Source of the DNA: an uncultured Clostridia bacterium
Lineage (GTDB): Bacteria; Bacillota; Clostridia; Oscillospirales; CAG-272
DNA length: 6,292 bases
Reading direction: 5' to 3'
NCBI GenBank assembly: GCA_904501715.1
Contig: CAJGCD010000075.1
Coordinates: 1-6,292, forward strand
Shown here: positions 5,820-6,292 of the stretch, piece after piece
Numbering within the stretch: position 1 is the stretch's first letter
Layout of the letters: each line of letters opens with the position of its first letter
Made by a program: the position numbers and the translations under genes
The notes under the pieces: generated by a model
What the model was told of the DNA's origin: nothing
Databases searched by the model: none
What the model saw: the letters and a program-made list of their open reading frames with translations, nothing else

Positions 5820-5868
5820 GATAAGAGATAAAAGATAATAGATAATAGATAATAGAGAATAGAGAATA
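5820..5868 (+). repeat. Tandem heptanucleotide repeat, seven copies
   Basis: Seven head-to-tail 7-mers: GATAAGA, GATAAAA, three GATAATA, and two GAGAATA, 49 bases in all. A degenerate eighth (GGTAGGG) merges into the following hairpin. Each unit starts with a purine pair, and the track is nearly free of C on this strand. A 7-base period shifts reading frame with each copy change, but no gene covers it. Confidence 0.85.
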
Positions 5869-5898
5869 GGTAGGGGAGCGCCTTGGTGCTCCCCTACC
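5869..5898. repeat. GTAGGGG-type hairpin
   Basis: GGTAGGGGAGC (5869-5879) pairs perfectly with GCTCCCCTACC (5888-5898) around an eight-base loop. No T-run follows, so it is not an ordinary terminator. Its TAGGGG arm resembles the CCCGTAGGGGTCG hairpin arms at 2033-2045 and 2263-2275, which suggests a further module of the same repeat system. The 70 bases after it (5899-5968) hold only a short CTTTCGCG duplication and nothing that I can assign. Confidence 0.6.
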
Positions 5899-5968
5899 GC
5901 ACGAAAGAAGAATATGCGAACATAGCTTTCGCGCTTTCGCGCCGTTATCTATATGGGTTGACGTATCA

Positions 5969-6014
5969 AAAAATGGGCTGAGTCAAAAGCTTAAATTTGA
6001 CTCAGCCCATTTTT
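5969..6014. terminator. Strong bidirectional intrinsic terminator
   Basis: A 19-bp perfect stem (5969-5987 with 5996-6014) has a GC-rich core ATGGGCTGAGTCAAA and an eight-base loop. A-tracts and T-tracts on the two outer sides give a T-run after the stem on either strand. It begins directly after the stop of the minus-strand hydrolase (6016) and faces the araB unit, so it separates two convergent transcripts. Confidence 0.88.
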
Positions 6015-6015
6015 A

Positions 6016-6292
6016 TTATTTGTTTTTCTTTTTTACTATGTCTTGAATATCGTATTTGATCACGGTGCAAAGGTTTTCGCCGTAAATCAAATGTCCTGCC
6101 TCGTTGGGGTGAACGGTGTCCTTGTAGTGCTCGGTCTTTTTAAGCAGGGTGTCGCCATTAACCACTATAGCTCCGTGCGCTTTGTATGCCTCGGCATAAC
6201 CTGCGTTAGCCTTTGCTACGCAGTTCTTATCATAATTGTTATCGTGGTCGGTTCCCGAGTACGGATAGCTTAAGAGTCTGCGTATAGGAGTG
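6016..6292 (-). CDS. SGNH/GDSL-family hydrolase, C-terminal 91 residues (enters from the right edge)
   Basis: The minus strand reads open from the edge to TAA at 6018-6016, 91 residues. KDTVHPNEAGHLIYGENL near the end is the last conserved block of SGNH/GDSL hydrolases, in which Asp and His of the DxxHPN motif complete the Ser-His-Asp triad. The tail is lysine-rich (VKKKNK). The Ser-containing first block lies outside the window, so neither substrate nor export signal can be judged; family members include esterases, carbohydrate deacetylases and lysophospholipases. The gene ends at the strong terminator and converges on the araB unit. The plus-strand open frame over the same bases (6043-6273) is an antisense shadow. 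Confidence 0.8.
   Translation of the reverse strand, partial: TPIRRLLSYPYSGTDHDNNYDKNCVAKANAGYAEAYKAHGAIVVNGDTLLKKTEHYKDTVHPNEAGHLIYGENLCTVIKYDIQDIVKKKNK

Noticed and set aside
6043..6273. 76-codon plus-strand open frame at the right end
   Set aside because: It is antisense to the GDSL hydrolase tail, which carries the conserved DxxHPN block, and its apparent hydrophobicity follows from that.

Overview
This window looks like chromosome from an endospore-forming Firmicute of class Clostridia, probably a gut-type Oscillospirales/Ruminococcaceae relative. Two genes are sporulation or germination genes (spoIIE and spoVAF). Base composition is moderate, with frequent ATA isoleucine codons and strong AGGAGG-type ribosome sites. 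The intergenic DNA carries the small hairpin repeats common in that group. The taxonomic placement is inference.

Layout. 1-1543 (minus): the first 514 codons of spoIIE, covering the membrane domain, the cysteine-bearing regulatory region and the linker; the phosphatase domain lies beyond the left edge. 1587-1619 (minus): a probable spoIIE promoter with a 21-bp spacer and an overlapping Spo0A-box-like sequence. 1660-2340: no convincing gene; this stretch is a mosaic of hairpin-forming repeat modules, including a 72-bp direct repeat (69/72 identical, offset 230 bp). 2350-2400: a sigma-G-like promoter and a near-perfect Shine-Dalgarno for spoVAF. 2446-3807 (plus): spoVAF, a GerA-family membrane protein that probably really begins at a non-AUG codon near 2401. 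3820-3859: a weak terminator hairpin overlapping a good sigma-A promoter. 3893-5527 (plus): an FGGY kinase best matched to L-ribulokinase (araB). 5524-5790 (plus): a translationally coupled metallo-beta-lactamase-fold gene cut off inside its HxHxDH metal motif, where hairpin-repeat sequence begins. 5775-5898: terminator-like hairpin, seven tandem heptamers and another hairpin. 5969-6014: a strong bidirectional terminator. 6016-6292 (minus): the C-terminus of an SGNH/GDSL hydrolase entering from the right.

How the parts relate. spoIIE and spoVAF diverge from the repeat-filled region, and each has promoter-like sequence matching its expected regulation: Spo0A/sigma-A before division for spoIIE, and forespore sigma-G for spoVAF. 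araB and the broken hydrolase formed a two-gene vegetative-type unit; araA and araD are not in the window. I see no phage, transposase, CRISPR or defence genes, and nothing that amounts to a new multi-gene system. The most interesting points are the probable non-AUG start of spoVAF, the hydrolase broken at a 12-bp match to the repeat family, and the repeat mosaic itself.
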